In this document: one piece after another, positions 9,369 to 17,828 of the stretch
Layout of the letters: the number at the start of each line of letters is the position of its first letter
Numbering within the stretch: position 1 is the first letter of the stretch
Assembly: GCF_039595935.1 (NCBI RefSeq)
Contig: NZ_JBCNKR010000004.1
Coordinates: forward strand, 433,001 to 497,000
Direction of reading: 5' to 3'
Length of the DNA: 64,000 nucleotides
DNA from: Flavobacterium sp.
GTDB taxonomy: Bacteria > Bacteroidota > Bacteroidia > Flavobacteriales > Flavobacteriaceae
The notes under the pieces: model-generated
Told to the model about the DNA's origin: nothing
Database searches by the model: none
Seen by the model: only the letters and a program-made list of their open reading frames with translations
Translations under genes and position numbers: made by a program

Positions 9369-9530
9369 AATTTTAGATTGTAGATTGTAGATTTTAGATT
9401 GTAGATTTTAGATTGGAGATTTTGGATTGGAATTTTGATTTTGGAATTTATAAATCCCGTAGGGATTGTATATCGGTAGCCATCATTTATTCGTTCCAAA
9501 ATAAAACCCATCGGGGTTTCACTTATTGTC
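9369..9530. repeat. Degenerate tandem repeat and mini-hairpins before apbE
   Basis: The region 9371-9440 is a run of imperfect copies of a TAGATTGTAGATT-like unit. It is followed by two short palindromes, AATCCC-gta-GGGATT and AAACCC-atc-GGGGTTT, with the ATATCGGTAG motif between them that is also seen at 6371. The stretch has no sign of being translated. Confidence 0.65.
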
Positions 9531-9567
9531 TCGATGAATTTTTATTAAATTCCTTAAAAAAAATTTT

Positions 9568-10557
9568 ATGCATAAATTGTCCTATAAAATTTTATTTGTT
9601 TTTGTAATTAGCTTTTGTTTATCAGCACATTCGCAAATATTACGAAAAAGAACTACCCTGCTTATGGGCGGACGTTTTGATATTAACATTGTTGCCCAAG
9701 ATTCACTAACTGCCGAACAAAGTATTAATGAAATCATTACAGAAATTATCCGAATTGAAAATTTAATTTCAGACTGGAAACCGGATTCTCAAGTTTCTCA
9801 AGTAAACCAAAATGCCGGAATTAAACCGATAAAAGTCGATAGTGAAGTTTTTGAACTTACTCAAAGAGCCATAAAATTATCTGAAATAACAAAAGGTGGT
9901 TTTGACATAAGTTTTGCCGCAATGGACAGAATCTGGAAGTTTGACGGATCAATGACCGAAATGCCTTCGGCGGAAGCCATAAAAAAATCGGTTGAAAAAG
10001 TAGGCTATAAAAATATCATTCTCGACAGCGTTCAATCGACAATTTTTCTAAAATTAAAAGGAATGAAAATTGGTTTTGGCGCTCTGGGCGAAGGTTACGC
10101 AACCGATAAATGTCGTACCATGATGATTACAAAAGGAATTCAAGCCGGAATTATAAACGGTTCCGGAGATATGAGTACCTGGGGAAAACAACCTAACGGA
10201 CAGCCTTGGAAAATAGGAATTACAAATCCGTTTAAACCTGAAAAAATTTTGGCAGTTGTTCCACTAAATCAAGGAGCTGTGACAACATCCGGCAGTTATG
10301 AAAAATTTGTTGTTTTTAACGGAAAACGATATTCGCACATCATAAATCCCGCAACCGGATATCCTGCAACCGGTTTATGCAGCGTTACGGTTTTTGGTCC
10401 CAACGCTGAAACTGCGAACGGATTAAGCACTTCCTTAATGGTTTTAGGCCAAAAAGAAGGTTTGCTTTTACTTCAAAAATTTACTGAATATAGCTGTGTA
10501 ATGATTACTGATAATGGAAAAGTGATTAAGTCTAAAAATTTTATTTATAAGTTATAA
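9568..10557 (+). CDS. apbE: FAD:protein FMN transferase (ApbE)
   Basis: A 329-residue exported enzyme with an N-terminal signal sequence ending near AHSQ (residue 23). ApbE proteins cut FAD and attach FMN covalently to a Thr or Ser of partner flavoproteins in the periplasm, using Mg2+. Family marks are the early MGGRFDINI, the FGALGEGYATDK segment at 170-181, GSGDMSTWG near 198-206, TTSGSYEKF at 239-247, and HIINPATG at 257-264. In the usual enzyme the last motif reads HIIDP, so an Asn replaces the common Asp here. It is third in the DUF2271-PepSY reductase-apbE set, so the reductase is the probable client. Confidence 0.92.
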   Translation: MHKLSYKILFVFVISFCLSAHSQILRKRTTLLMGGRFDINIVAQDSLTAEQSINEIITEIIRIENLISDWKPDSQVSQVNQNAGIKPIKVDSEVFELTQRAIKLSEITKGGFDISFAAMDRIWKFDGSMTEMPSAEAIKKSVEKVGYKNIILDSVQSTIFLKLKGMKIGFGALGEGYATDKCRTMMITKGIQAGIINGSGDMSTWGKQPNGQPWKIGITNPFKPEKILAVVPLNQGAVTTSGSYEKFVVFNGKRYSHIINPATGYPATGLCSVTVFGPNAETANGLSTSLMVLGQKEGLLLLQKFTEYSCVMITDNGKVIKSKNFIYKL

Positions 10558-10563
10558 CTAAAA

Positions 10564-11205
10564 TCAATGTGCTTTTTTAGCTCTCATTTTCGAAATCAAA
10601 ATCAGTATAATTGATAAAATCACAAATGCTATTAAAACAAAAAGACCGTTTCTAATGGCTGTTTTAAAACCTAATTTAGTAACATCGATAAAAGGATACG
10701 GATAAAAATTAGTTGCGATTCCGTGAAATAACGTAAAAATTATATAGATAACCGGATAAATCAGCCAAAGCAAAATAATCCTATAAGAGATTTTTTCGGG
10801 GCTGATAAAAAACAGCCAGTAAATAAAAAATAAAACAGGCACAATGCTATGGAAAATTTCACTTACAATACGATGCTGTCCTTCTAAATTTACTATAGAA
10901 CGAAGCAGTAAATTAAAAACAATTCCAACAATCAGAATATAAACTGTAACAGCCGTAATGGTGGTACATTTTGAGAAAAAAGAATTGATTTTGAATTTTC
11001 TGCCAAATAGCAATACTGCAGTACAAATGAAAACAATAGTGTTTGTTGTAATGGTAAAGAAACTAAAAAAGCGAACTGCAGCGCTGAAAAACGAAAATGC
11101 TGATCCGTTTAATAATAAATAAAACTGCATTGGCAATGCGTATAATTCTAAAGCAAAAATTATAGCCGGCAAAATTTGTCTTTTCGTGATATTTTCTTTT
11201 TCCAT
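10564..11205 (-). CDS. Pr6Pr family six-helix membrane protein
   Basis: The 213-residue protein is nearly all hydrophobic, with about six membrane-spanning helices and a basic tail (SKMRAKKAH). The helices carry HSIVPVLFFIYWLFFIS and LLWLIYPVIYIIFTLFHG, features I associate with the Pr6Pr (FAR-17a/AIG1-like) family. A role in the inner membrane is likely but no reaction is known to me. It converges on apbE with only 6 bases between the stop codons and no visible terminator hairpin there. Confidence 0.75.
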   Translation of the reverse strand: MEKENITKRQILPAIIFALELYALPMQFYLLLNGSAFSFFSAAVRFFSFFTITTNTIVFICTAVLLFGRKFKINSFFSKCTTITAVTVYILIVGIVFNLLLRSIVNLEGQHRIVSEIFHSIVPVLFFIYWLFFISPEKISYRIILLWLIYPVIYIIFTLFHGIATNFYPYPFIDVTKLGFKTAIRNGLFVLIAFVILSIILILISKMRAKKAH

Positions 11206-11258
11206 ATTTTACTTAAAGTCAGAATACTAAAGTAAAAATTTTATTTAAAAAAATAAGT

Positions 11259-11325
11259 AAACCATATAAGTTATATAAGTTCAATTAAGCGAAAACTTAA
11301 ATTACTTATATAACTTATATGGTTT
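11259..11325. repeat. Palindromic repeat with AACCATATAAG arms
   Basis: Perfect 22-base inverted arms at 11259-11280 and 11304-11325, with a 23-base centre that is itself partly palindromic. A sister copy is at 13818-13883 and a lone half near 17464. The right arm overlaps the stop codon of the GH2 gene at 11324. It may act as a terminator for the locus, as both strands have T/A runs beside it. The rest of 11206-11258 shows nothing. Confidence 0.8.
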
Positions 11326-13765
11326 AAAAAATCTTTGTGGATCTGTGACTTTGTGAGATTTGATTCACTTTAACTTCAATTGCAGAAGGCTGTAAATTAG
11401 AAGTCGTCGCTTTCAACTGAACATTGTCTTTCTTTCCATTCGATTGAATAATCACAACACATTTTCCATTAAACAACTTACAAGAATTTGCTTTAAACGA
11501 CTCTAAATTGGCTTGATATCCATTATCAACTCCGACTAATTTTCCTCCACCTGTTACTTCAAAATTGATTAAATCCATGGCGTTTGGCACTAAGTTTCCG
11601 TCTTTGTCAAGCATTGAAACCGTAATGTAAACCAAATCGTAAGTATCATTTTTGATAGACGTTTTATCCCCTTTTAAATCTATTTTAGAAGCTTGTCCTG
11701 CTGTATGAATTTCTTTTTCTAAAACCACTTTTCCGTTCTTTCTGGAAACGGCTTTTAAAGTTCCTGGCTCAAACTTCACTTTCCATTCAATATGCAAATC
11801 ATCATTTTGTTTTGATTTTTTGCCAAGCGATTTTCCGTTTAAGAATAATTCTACTTCATCGGCATTATTGTAATACGCCCAAACATTAATTTCCTGATCT
11901 TTTGTCCAGTTCCAATGCGGTAAAATATGCAGAACTGTTTTCTTCGACCATTCGCTTTGGTACATATAATACACATCTTTTGGAAGTCCAGCTAAATCGA
12001 CGATTCCGAAATACGAACTTCTTGCAGGATATGGATACGGATCAGGTTCTCCGATATAATCAAAACCTGTCCAGATAAAAGTTCCCGCCATGAAATCCTG
12101 ACTTTTAATTGTTTTCCAGTTTTCTTCGTGTGTAGCGCCCCAATATGATTTTACCTGATCGTAAGCCGAAACGGTCCAATCTGCATTTCCGTCAAACGGA
12201 GCACCGTGTTTTGTTGGCCAAGCTTTAATATTATCCGATTGATCATAATGTCCGCGCGTTTCTAAAGCTGAAACACTTTCTGAAGCTAATATTTTCTGTC
12301 CTTTAAATTTAGTTGGAAAATCTTTATAATCTTCATGTTTGTAATTGAAACCTAAAAGATCTAAAGCTCCAGATTGGTAAATAAAATTCTTCTCGATTAC
12401 ATTTTCGGTCAAAGCAGAAGTTACAGGACGCGTTACGTCTAAAGATTTTACAATTTTCGCCAATTCTCTTGTAATCGCAATTCCAGTCGAATCAAACTGT
12501 TCTCTGATTTCGTTCCCTATACTCCACATCATCACCGACGGATGATTGCGATCTCTTTTGATAAAATCTTCTAAATCTTGTTTGTGCCAAGCATCCCAAT
12601 CTTTGTGGTAATCGTTGGTTACTTTTTTCTTTTTCCAAACGTCAAAAGCTTCGTCCTGAACAATGAATCCCATTTCGTCACACAATTGCATCATTTCCAA
12701 AGAATGTGGATTATGAGACATTCTAATAGCGTTTGCTCCCATTTCTTTCATCAAAGTCAGTTTTCTTCTAACGGCATGAATGTTTTCTACCGCTCCTAAA
12801 GCACCATTATCATGATGCAGACAAACTCCGTAAATCTTGGTTGGAACACCATTTAATGAAAAACCTTTTTCTGAATCGAAATTAAAATATCTAAATCCAA
12901 GCGGTGTTTCATAATTATCAACCAATTTCGATTTCTCGTAAACTTTAGTAATAACTTTATACAAATACGGATTTTCTGTATTCCATAATTTTTGCTGTTT
13001 TATTTCTAAATTATGAATCTTTTTCTCAGACGTTTTAGCTCCGATTTTTTCTATTGAAGTAAAATTGGCAACTTCTTTATTTTCTGCATTTACAATCGAA
13101 GTAACGAGCTTAAATTCTTTAACAGAAACATTATCATTATCAATGGTAACTTCTAAATGTATTTTTGATTTTTCTGCTGAAACTTCTGGCGTAGTAACAA
13201 AAGTTCCCCATTTTCCAACGTGCAGTTTTTCGCTCGCAATTAATCTTACATTTCTATAAATCCCAGAACCCGTGTACCATCTCGAATTAGGCTGAGAATC
13301 ATTATCTACTTTTAAAGCAATAACATTTTCTTTTCCAAAGCTCAAATATTGAGACAAATCATATCCAAAAGAAATATAACCATTTGGACGAATGCCTACT
13401 GATTTTCCATTGATAAAAACTTCACTATTCTTAAAAACACCATCAAATTCAATTGAGACTGTTTTGTTTTTCCAATTCGCAGGAATAGTAAATGTTTTAC
13501 GATACCAGCCTTTTCCAGCCGGTAAAAATCCCTGTGCTTGTTTGGTTTTAGCATCTTTATCAAAAGCGCCTTCGATACTCCAATCGTGCGGTAATTGTAG
13601 CGTTCTCCAATCAGAAACATTGAATTTGGCATTTATTGCTTCAGGATAATCTCCTAATTTAAAGTTCCAGTTTTTGTTGAAGTCTTCTACAATTCTGACT
13701 TGTTTTTGTGCAAAAATTGAAACTGAAAGCATGATTGCAAATGCAAGCGTAATTTTCTTAACCAT
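11324..13765 (-). CDS. GH2 family exo-glycosidase (beta-galactosidase-like)
   Basis: Secreted enzyme of 813 residues. The ATG at 13765 was chosen because it opens a clear signal peptide (MVKKITLAFAIMLSVSIFAQ). The frame is open further upstream, but only through palindromic repeat DNA. Domain order: GH2 sugar-binding jelly roll, Ig-like domain, catalytic TIM barrel, then DUF4982- and C5-like sandwich domains. The acid/base is Glu419 in WSIGNEI, and the nucleophile is probably Glu496 in ILASESVS. GH2 enzymes of this layout remove terminal beta-linked galactose or glucuronic acid; which one is not decidable here. It is the last gene of the locus. The last dozen or so residues (QSHRSTKIF end) are encoded by sequence resembling the dispersed repeats, so the C-terminus looks extended by repeat insertion. 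Confidence 0.88.
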   Translation of the reverse strand: MVKKITLAFAIMLSVSIFAQKQVRIVEDFNKNWNFKLGDYPEAINAKFNVSDWRTLQLPHDWSIEGAFDKDAKTKQAQGFLPAGKGWYRKTFTIPANWKNKTVSIEFDGVFKNSEVFINGKSVGIRPNGYISFGYDLSQYLSFGKENVIALKVDNDSQPNSRWYTGSGIYRNVRLIASEKLHVGKWGTFVTTPEVSAEKSKIHLEVTIDNDNVSVKEFKLVTSIVNAENKEVANFTSIEKIGAKTSEKKIHNLEIKQQKLWNTENPYLYKVITKVYEKSKLVDNYETPLGFRYFNFDSEKGFSLNGVPTKIYGVCLHHDNGALGAVENIHAVRRKLTLMKEMGANAIRMSHNPHSLEMMQLCDEMGFIVQDEAFDVWKKKKVTNDYHKDWDAWHKQDLEDFIKRDRNHPSVMMWSIGNEIREQFDSTGIAITRELAKIVKSLDVTRPVTSALTENVIEKNFIYQSGALDLLGFNYKHEDYKDFPTKFKGQKILASESVSALETRGHYDQSDNIKAWPTKHGAPFDGNADWTVSAYDQVKSYWGATHEENWKTIKSQDFMAGTFIWTGFDYIGEPDPYPYPARSSYFGIVDLAGLPKDVYYMYQSEWSKKTVLHILPHWNWTKDQEINVWAYYNNADEVELFLNGKSLGKKSKQNDDLHIEWKVKFEPGTLKAVSRKNGKVVLEKEIHTAGQASKIDLKGDKTSIKNDTYDLVYITVSMLDKDGNLVPNAMDLINFEVTGGGKLVGVDNGYQANLESFKANSCKLFNGKCVVIIQSNGKKDNVQLKATTSNLQPSAIEVKVNQISQSHRSTKIF

Positions 13766-13778
13766 ATTTTTATTTTTT

Positions 13779-13916
13779 CTCTCGCAAAGACGCAAAAGCG
13801 CAAAGTTTTTTTTTCTGAACCATATAAGCAATATAAGTTCATTTAAAACAAAACTTAAATTATCTTATATTGCTTATATGGTTTAATTTCCTTTGCGACT
13901 CTGCGTCTTTGCGAGA
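13779..13916. repeat. Two nested palindromes between the GH2 genes
   Basis: The outer arms, with TCTCGCAAAGACGC (13779-13804) and its inverse (13891-13916), match at about 23 of 26 positions. Inside them lies a copy of the AACCATATAAG palindrome with perfect 20-base arms at 13818-13837 and 13864-13883. The structure looks like one repeat inserted into another. It supplies the spurious upstream start of the GH2 frame. Confidence 0.8.
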
Positions 13917-13926
13917 TTATTTTTAT

Positions 13927-16900
13927 TTACTGAAATTCGAAATTATCCAACATTAACCCCTTCAAATCATCGCCTTCCAACGTAATTTTATACGTTCCTG
14001 CATTAATATATCCTCCCGAAGTTGTATTTAAAATCTTCCATTTTTCAGGCGATGGGAAAAATTCAATCGTATCATTTCGCATTAAAATTCCGTACGCATC
14101 TTCCATTTTGAACTTCACTTTTAAAGGTGTTTCGTTTCGATTCATAAAACGGAAACGCATTAAATAAATTCCCGCAACGCCCGGTTTTACTTCAAACTCG
14201 ATGCTATTATTTGTCTTTTTAGTGAACTCAATATAATCCGCTTTTTTGAAATTTCCTTTTTCGATTCCCGCTCCAGTTGTTTTTGTTTTTTCAGCTTCGA
14301 TGATTACGACAGGTCTCGAATCGTCTTTTTCGCCCATGTCGTAAGTTGGAACGACCACAATGGTAGAGATTGTTTCTCCATTATCAAAAAGAACCTTCTC
14401 GCCTTTATTTACTTTTTTAGTAAAAACCTCAAATAAAATTCCGTTGCTGTTTTTCGCTTTTTCCTCTATCTTTTTATAATCCAAAAGTCCGTTTACTGTT
14501 TTTATTTTACTGTCAACTAAAACATAAATCGTCGATTCTTCTTTTGCTGTAAATGAACCTTTATTTTTTGAATTAATTGAAAACTGTAAATAATCTGCTC
14601 CAAAAACTTCTGAAGGCAATTCGGTAAAACTCACTTCTGAATCAACATATTGCTTCGAATTAATATCTAACCAAGAAGCTATTTTAAAGTCTTTAGAATC
14701 TAAACTCACATGCTGAATATTGCTTGGAGATTCTGTAACAGGTTTACTGTTTTTATCTTTCGTAGCAATCGCAATCGCAGAAATAATCGCCTGCGAAGCT
14801 TTTACATTTGGAAATGAAATTACAATTTTTCCGTTTACGCTTTTTACTACGAACGTTTTCTTTAAAGCGTTGTCATGTCCTGCTTCTGACCAAATATCAA
14901 AATCTTTTAAAACTACATTTTCATTAATGGCAACATCAAACAAACGCCAGCCTTTGCAATCCATTCCGCCTCCAGTTCCGTACCAAGGTTCTGTGAAATA
15001 AAGTTCTACTAAATATTCGCCGTCTGGAGCAGGAAATTCGTAACGCAATTTATCAACACCATATCTAAAACTTTGAAACAACTCAGGATCTTTTGTGCCG
15101 TTTATTGGATCGAAAGTTTTTCTTTGGCTGGCAAAAAAGTCTGGAAGTTTCTCAAAATTATCGGTCCATGATAATGAACCCCAAGTATTTTGTCCGCTTT
15201 TATGCCTGTCTGTCGACCAAATATTTCCTGAACTATCTGTCAATTCAGAACCTCCGCAGTTAACTCTATAAAGATAATTGTAACTTTTATTCGGTTTTAA
15301 AATATCGTTTTTATCCGCAACTAAAGTTTCAAAATTGGGTGCTTTAGGCAAATTATTTAAAACAATATAATCTTTTGCAACTACTTTTCCGTTTACATAA
15401 CCAACGGCATATAAAACATTATACTGAATATTGACATTATTGAATTGAAAATGCTGTCCGATTCCCGGATTTTTTAATTTTCCAAGTGAAACTTTATTGA
15501 CGTCATTAAACAATTCCACTTCATCACAATTGGAATAAATATCGATTCCGTTTTGGATTCCCGGTTTTTCCCAACGGCTTGGCCAAGTGTGCGAAACGAT
15601 ATAAACCATCGGATTGGTTTTGTTCGAAACATAATTCGCCCGATACATATAAAAAGCATCCAAAGGTTCACCCCAAATCGTAAAAAGTCCTTTGTAATTT
15701 ACTGGACCAACTTTGTCAATATCTCTAAATCCTTCGCCATTCTGCACTCTTCCCGGATTTTCGTGCGAAGCAAAAAGCCAGTTGAATTGTCCCGCAATTT
15801 TATCTTTTACCGATTCGGCTTCTCTAACTTTAATTTCCATTAATTGAGAAAAACGGTTTTCGCTTAAAGTCCCTTTTTGATCAAACTCGCCCTCGGTATG
15901 TAAATCGGCTGAACGCCACGCGCCATATTCTCCGTTTAATAACTGCGTTGTCATTTCTAAATGATACTTCAACGGATCTCCACCGTAAGTTCCCGACCAG
16001 TTTTGAACCACATTCCAATCGGTTCCTTCTCCACCATTACAAGTCGTTACAATTCTTTGCGAAGCTGATAACGGATCCATTTCGCGGATAGTCTGCGTGC
16101 ATTCTTCAGCAAATTCTTTTGGAATCGTACTTTCGTTCTGCAATCCCCACATTACTACAGACGGACTGTTTCTGCGTTCTTTAATCCATTCTCTTAATAA
16201 TGTTTTAAAGTTTTCTTTGAATTCTGGCGTATCATACCAAATATGTGCAGAAAACTGACTCCAAAATAAAATTCCGTTTTCGTCCAATTCTTTTTGATAT
16301 AATAAATTATGAGGCTGATGTGCTTCTCTAAAAGCATTAAATCCGCCTGCTTTGATTTGCCCAATTCTGGAATGAATCATTTCATCTGAAAACGAATGAC
16401 TTTTTCCAATTAAATGTTCGTATTCACAAACGCCATTTATAAAAACCAGTTCGTCATTTATGAAAAAACGATTATCTTTTCCGTCACGGCTAACCGGCCA
16501 GCTCACCCAACGAATTCCGTACGTCGTTGTTAATTGATCAATTACTTTTCCATTTTCGTAAATTGAAGTAACCAATTTATACAAATACGGATTAGATGGC
16601 GACCATAATTTCGGATTTTGAATCTCAGGAAGTATCTGCGCTATTTCTTTTGTTTCTCCAGAATTGATTTTGTTATCGATTTTTATAATAGCAACTTTCT
16701 TTCCTGAAGCATCTAGAAGAATATTTTCAATTGTTAAATTTCTTTGTGAAGTGCCGTAATTCTTGATTTCTGTAGTTGTATGAAGAATAGCCTTTCGCTT
16801 AGAAACTGATTTATCATTCCAGATATGAACGCCAAAAGGCTGAATTCTGACATCGTTTGTAATTATTAAAGAAACTGGCCTGAAAATACCCATTGGCTGA

Positions 16901-17448
16901 GAACCTTCCGAAAATCCCCATTCGCCAGAACAGCCACCGCAAACCCAAGGTAAATCGGCTATAAATGACGGATGTGAAGCTTTTACTAAAATGATATTTT
17001 CTTTGTCAAAAGAAACGGCTTTTGTAATGTCTAATGTAAAAGTCGTGCGTCCGCCTTTGTGTTCTCCAACTTTTTTGCCATTTACCCAAACAGTAGCGTA
17101 CGAACTTACACCTTCGAAATAAAGAAAATGCTGTTTTAAGCTGTCTTTCTTATCGAGTTTTAGTGTCTTTTTGTACCAAGCAGTGCCGTGTAAATTTCCA
17201 TGTTTTGTTCTTCTAAAACCATAATACTGATCCCAATTGTGAGGCACACTAACCTTCTGCCAATCAGAATCAGTTTTTGGATGGTCTACAAACCTCTCTT
17301 CCTGCACCGGAAGATTTTCCAACATTATGGTTTCCCAAGATGAATTCAGCGAAATCTCTTTACGAAACTTCCCTGAATCTTTGCTCTGACTCCAAACAGA
17401 GCAAAGACTTGAGAAAAAACAAAAAATAAAAAAAACTATTCTATTCAT
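13927..17448 (-). CDS. GH2 family glycosidase with malectin domain
   Basis: An 1173-residue secreted protein with a signal peptide ending at VWSQ (residue 21). The GH2 part has the jelly roll (about 30-195), an Ig-like domain, and a barrel with acid/base Glu439 in MWGLQNES. A candidate nucleophile is Glu507 in LLNGEYGAW. After the barrel come a DUF4982-like segment and a malectin carbohydrate-binding domain (about 735-905, with YRVNCGGSELTDSSGN and VELYFTEPWYG). A final beta-sandwich resembles a carbohydrate-binding module. GH2 proteins with malectin domains are frequent in pectin and algal-polymer loci. The substrate is probably a beta-linked galactosyl or glucuronyl unit, but specificity is not visible. 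Confidence 0.86.
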   Translation of the reverse strand: MNRIVFFIFCFFSSLCSVWSQSKDSGKFRKEISLNSSWETIMLENLPVQEERFVDHPKTDSDWQKVSVPHNWDQYYGFRRTKHGNLHGTAWYKKTLKLDKKDSLKQHFLYFEGVSSYATVWVNGKKVGEHKGGRTTFTLDITKAVSFDKENIILVKASHPSFIADLPWVCGGCSGEWGFSEGSQPMGIFRPVSLIITNDVRIQPFGVHIWNDKSVSKRKAILHTTTEIKNYGTSQRNLTIENILLDASGKKVAIIKIDNKINSGETKEIAQILPEIQNPKLWSPSNPYLYKLVTSIYENGKVIDQLTTTYGIRWVSWPVSRDGKDNRFFINDELVFINGVCEYEHLIGKSHSFSDEMIHSRIGQIKAGGFNAFREAHQPHNLLYQKELDENGILFWSQFSAHIWYDTPEFKENFKTLLREWIKERRNSPSVVMWGLQNESTIPKEFAEECTQTIREMDPLSASQRIVTTCNGGEGTDWNVVQNWSGTYGGDPLKYHLEMTTQLLNGEYGAWRSADLHTEGEFDQKGTLSENRFSQLMEIKVREAESVKDKIAGQFNWLFASHENPGRVQNGEGFRDIDKVGPVNYKGLFTIWGEPLDAFYMYRANYVSNKTNPMVYIVSHTWPSRWEKPGIQNGIDIYSNCDEVELFNDVNKVSLGKLKNPGIGQHFQFNNVNIQYNVLYAVGYVNGKVVAKDYIVLNNLPKAPNFETLVADKNDILKPNKSYNYLYRVNCGGSELTDSSGNIWSTDRHKSGQNTWGSLSWTDNFEKLPDFFASQRKTFDPINGTKDPELFQSFRYGVDKLRYEFPAPDGEYLVELYFTEPWYGTGGGMDCKGWRLFDVAINENVVLKDFDIWSEAGHDNALKKTFVVKSVNGKIVISFPNVKASQAIISAIAIATKDKNSKPVTESPSNIQHVSLDSKDFKIASWLDINSKQYVDSEVSFTELPSEVFGADYLQFSINSKNKGSFTAKEESTIYVLVDSKIKTVNGLLDYKKIEEKAKNSNGILFEVFTKKVNKGEKVLFDNGETISTIVVVPTYDMGEKDDSRPVVIIEAEKTKTTGAGIEKGNFKKADYIEFTKKTNNSIEFEVKPGVAGIYLMRFRFMNRNETPLKVKFKMEDAYGILMRNDTIEFFPSPEKWKILNTTSGGYINAGTYKITLEGDDLKGLMLDNFEFQ

Positions 17449-17510
17449 ATTTTCTTATTAAACCATATAAGTAATATAAGGTTATTAAAGTTTTTATTTC
17501 ACTCAACTTT

Positions 17511-17615
17511 TTGTCATTTCGACGTAAGGAGAAATCACACTAGTAACTCGACAAAGATTGACGAAATTTCGAGACGGAATTTCTAGTGTGATTTCTCGTT
17601 CCTCGAAATGACAAA
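17511..17615. repeat. TTGTCATT...AATGACAA long palindrome, copy 1
   Basis: About 105 bases with imperfect inverted ends TTGTCATTTCGACG and CGAAATGACAA. The internal arms AGAAATCACACTAG / CTAGTGTGATTTCT are almost perfect. It is one of five such elements in the window (also 27528, 39754, 44697, 63481). A lone half of the 39754-type copy follows immediately at 17616-17662, and a half of the AACCATATAAG palindrome precedes it at 17464-17490. Together with the next repeat they fill the 380-base gap between two genes. Confidence 0.85.
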
Positions 17616-17733
17616 CTATGCGGAGTTACTTGCGGAGATCCCTCGTTCCTCGGGGATGACAAGATTGTGTTTATATTTTCAATTAAAACTAACAGATTTT
17701 AAAAACATGTTAGGTCTAAATTAACAACGAGTT

Positions 17734-17821
17734 CGCGTGAGGGATTGAGGCGGTATCCTTTTATGTAGCGGAGCGGAATAAAAGATATAGCCGAAAGCCC
17801 GACCCGGAGGGGCACGCCCAA
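17734..17821. repeat. GCGTGAGGGAT ... CACGCCCAAAT repeat, copy 1
   Basis: Starts GCGTGAGGGATTGAGGCGG and ends AGCCCGACCC...GGGGCACGCCCAAAT. The centre contains an inverted TATCCTTTTAT / ATAAAAGATA pair. A related copy with a different centre is at 30242-30360, likewise abutting the 3' end of a gene of the locus. Confidence 0.7.
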
Positions 17822-17828
17822 ATTATTC

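Noticed and set aside
9413-9607. 64-codon frame before apbE
   Set aside because: It is made from degenerate repeats and mini-hairpins and overlaps the apbE start in another frame.
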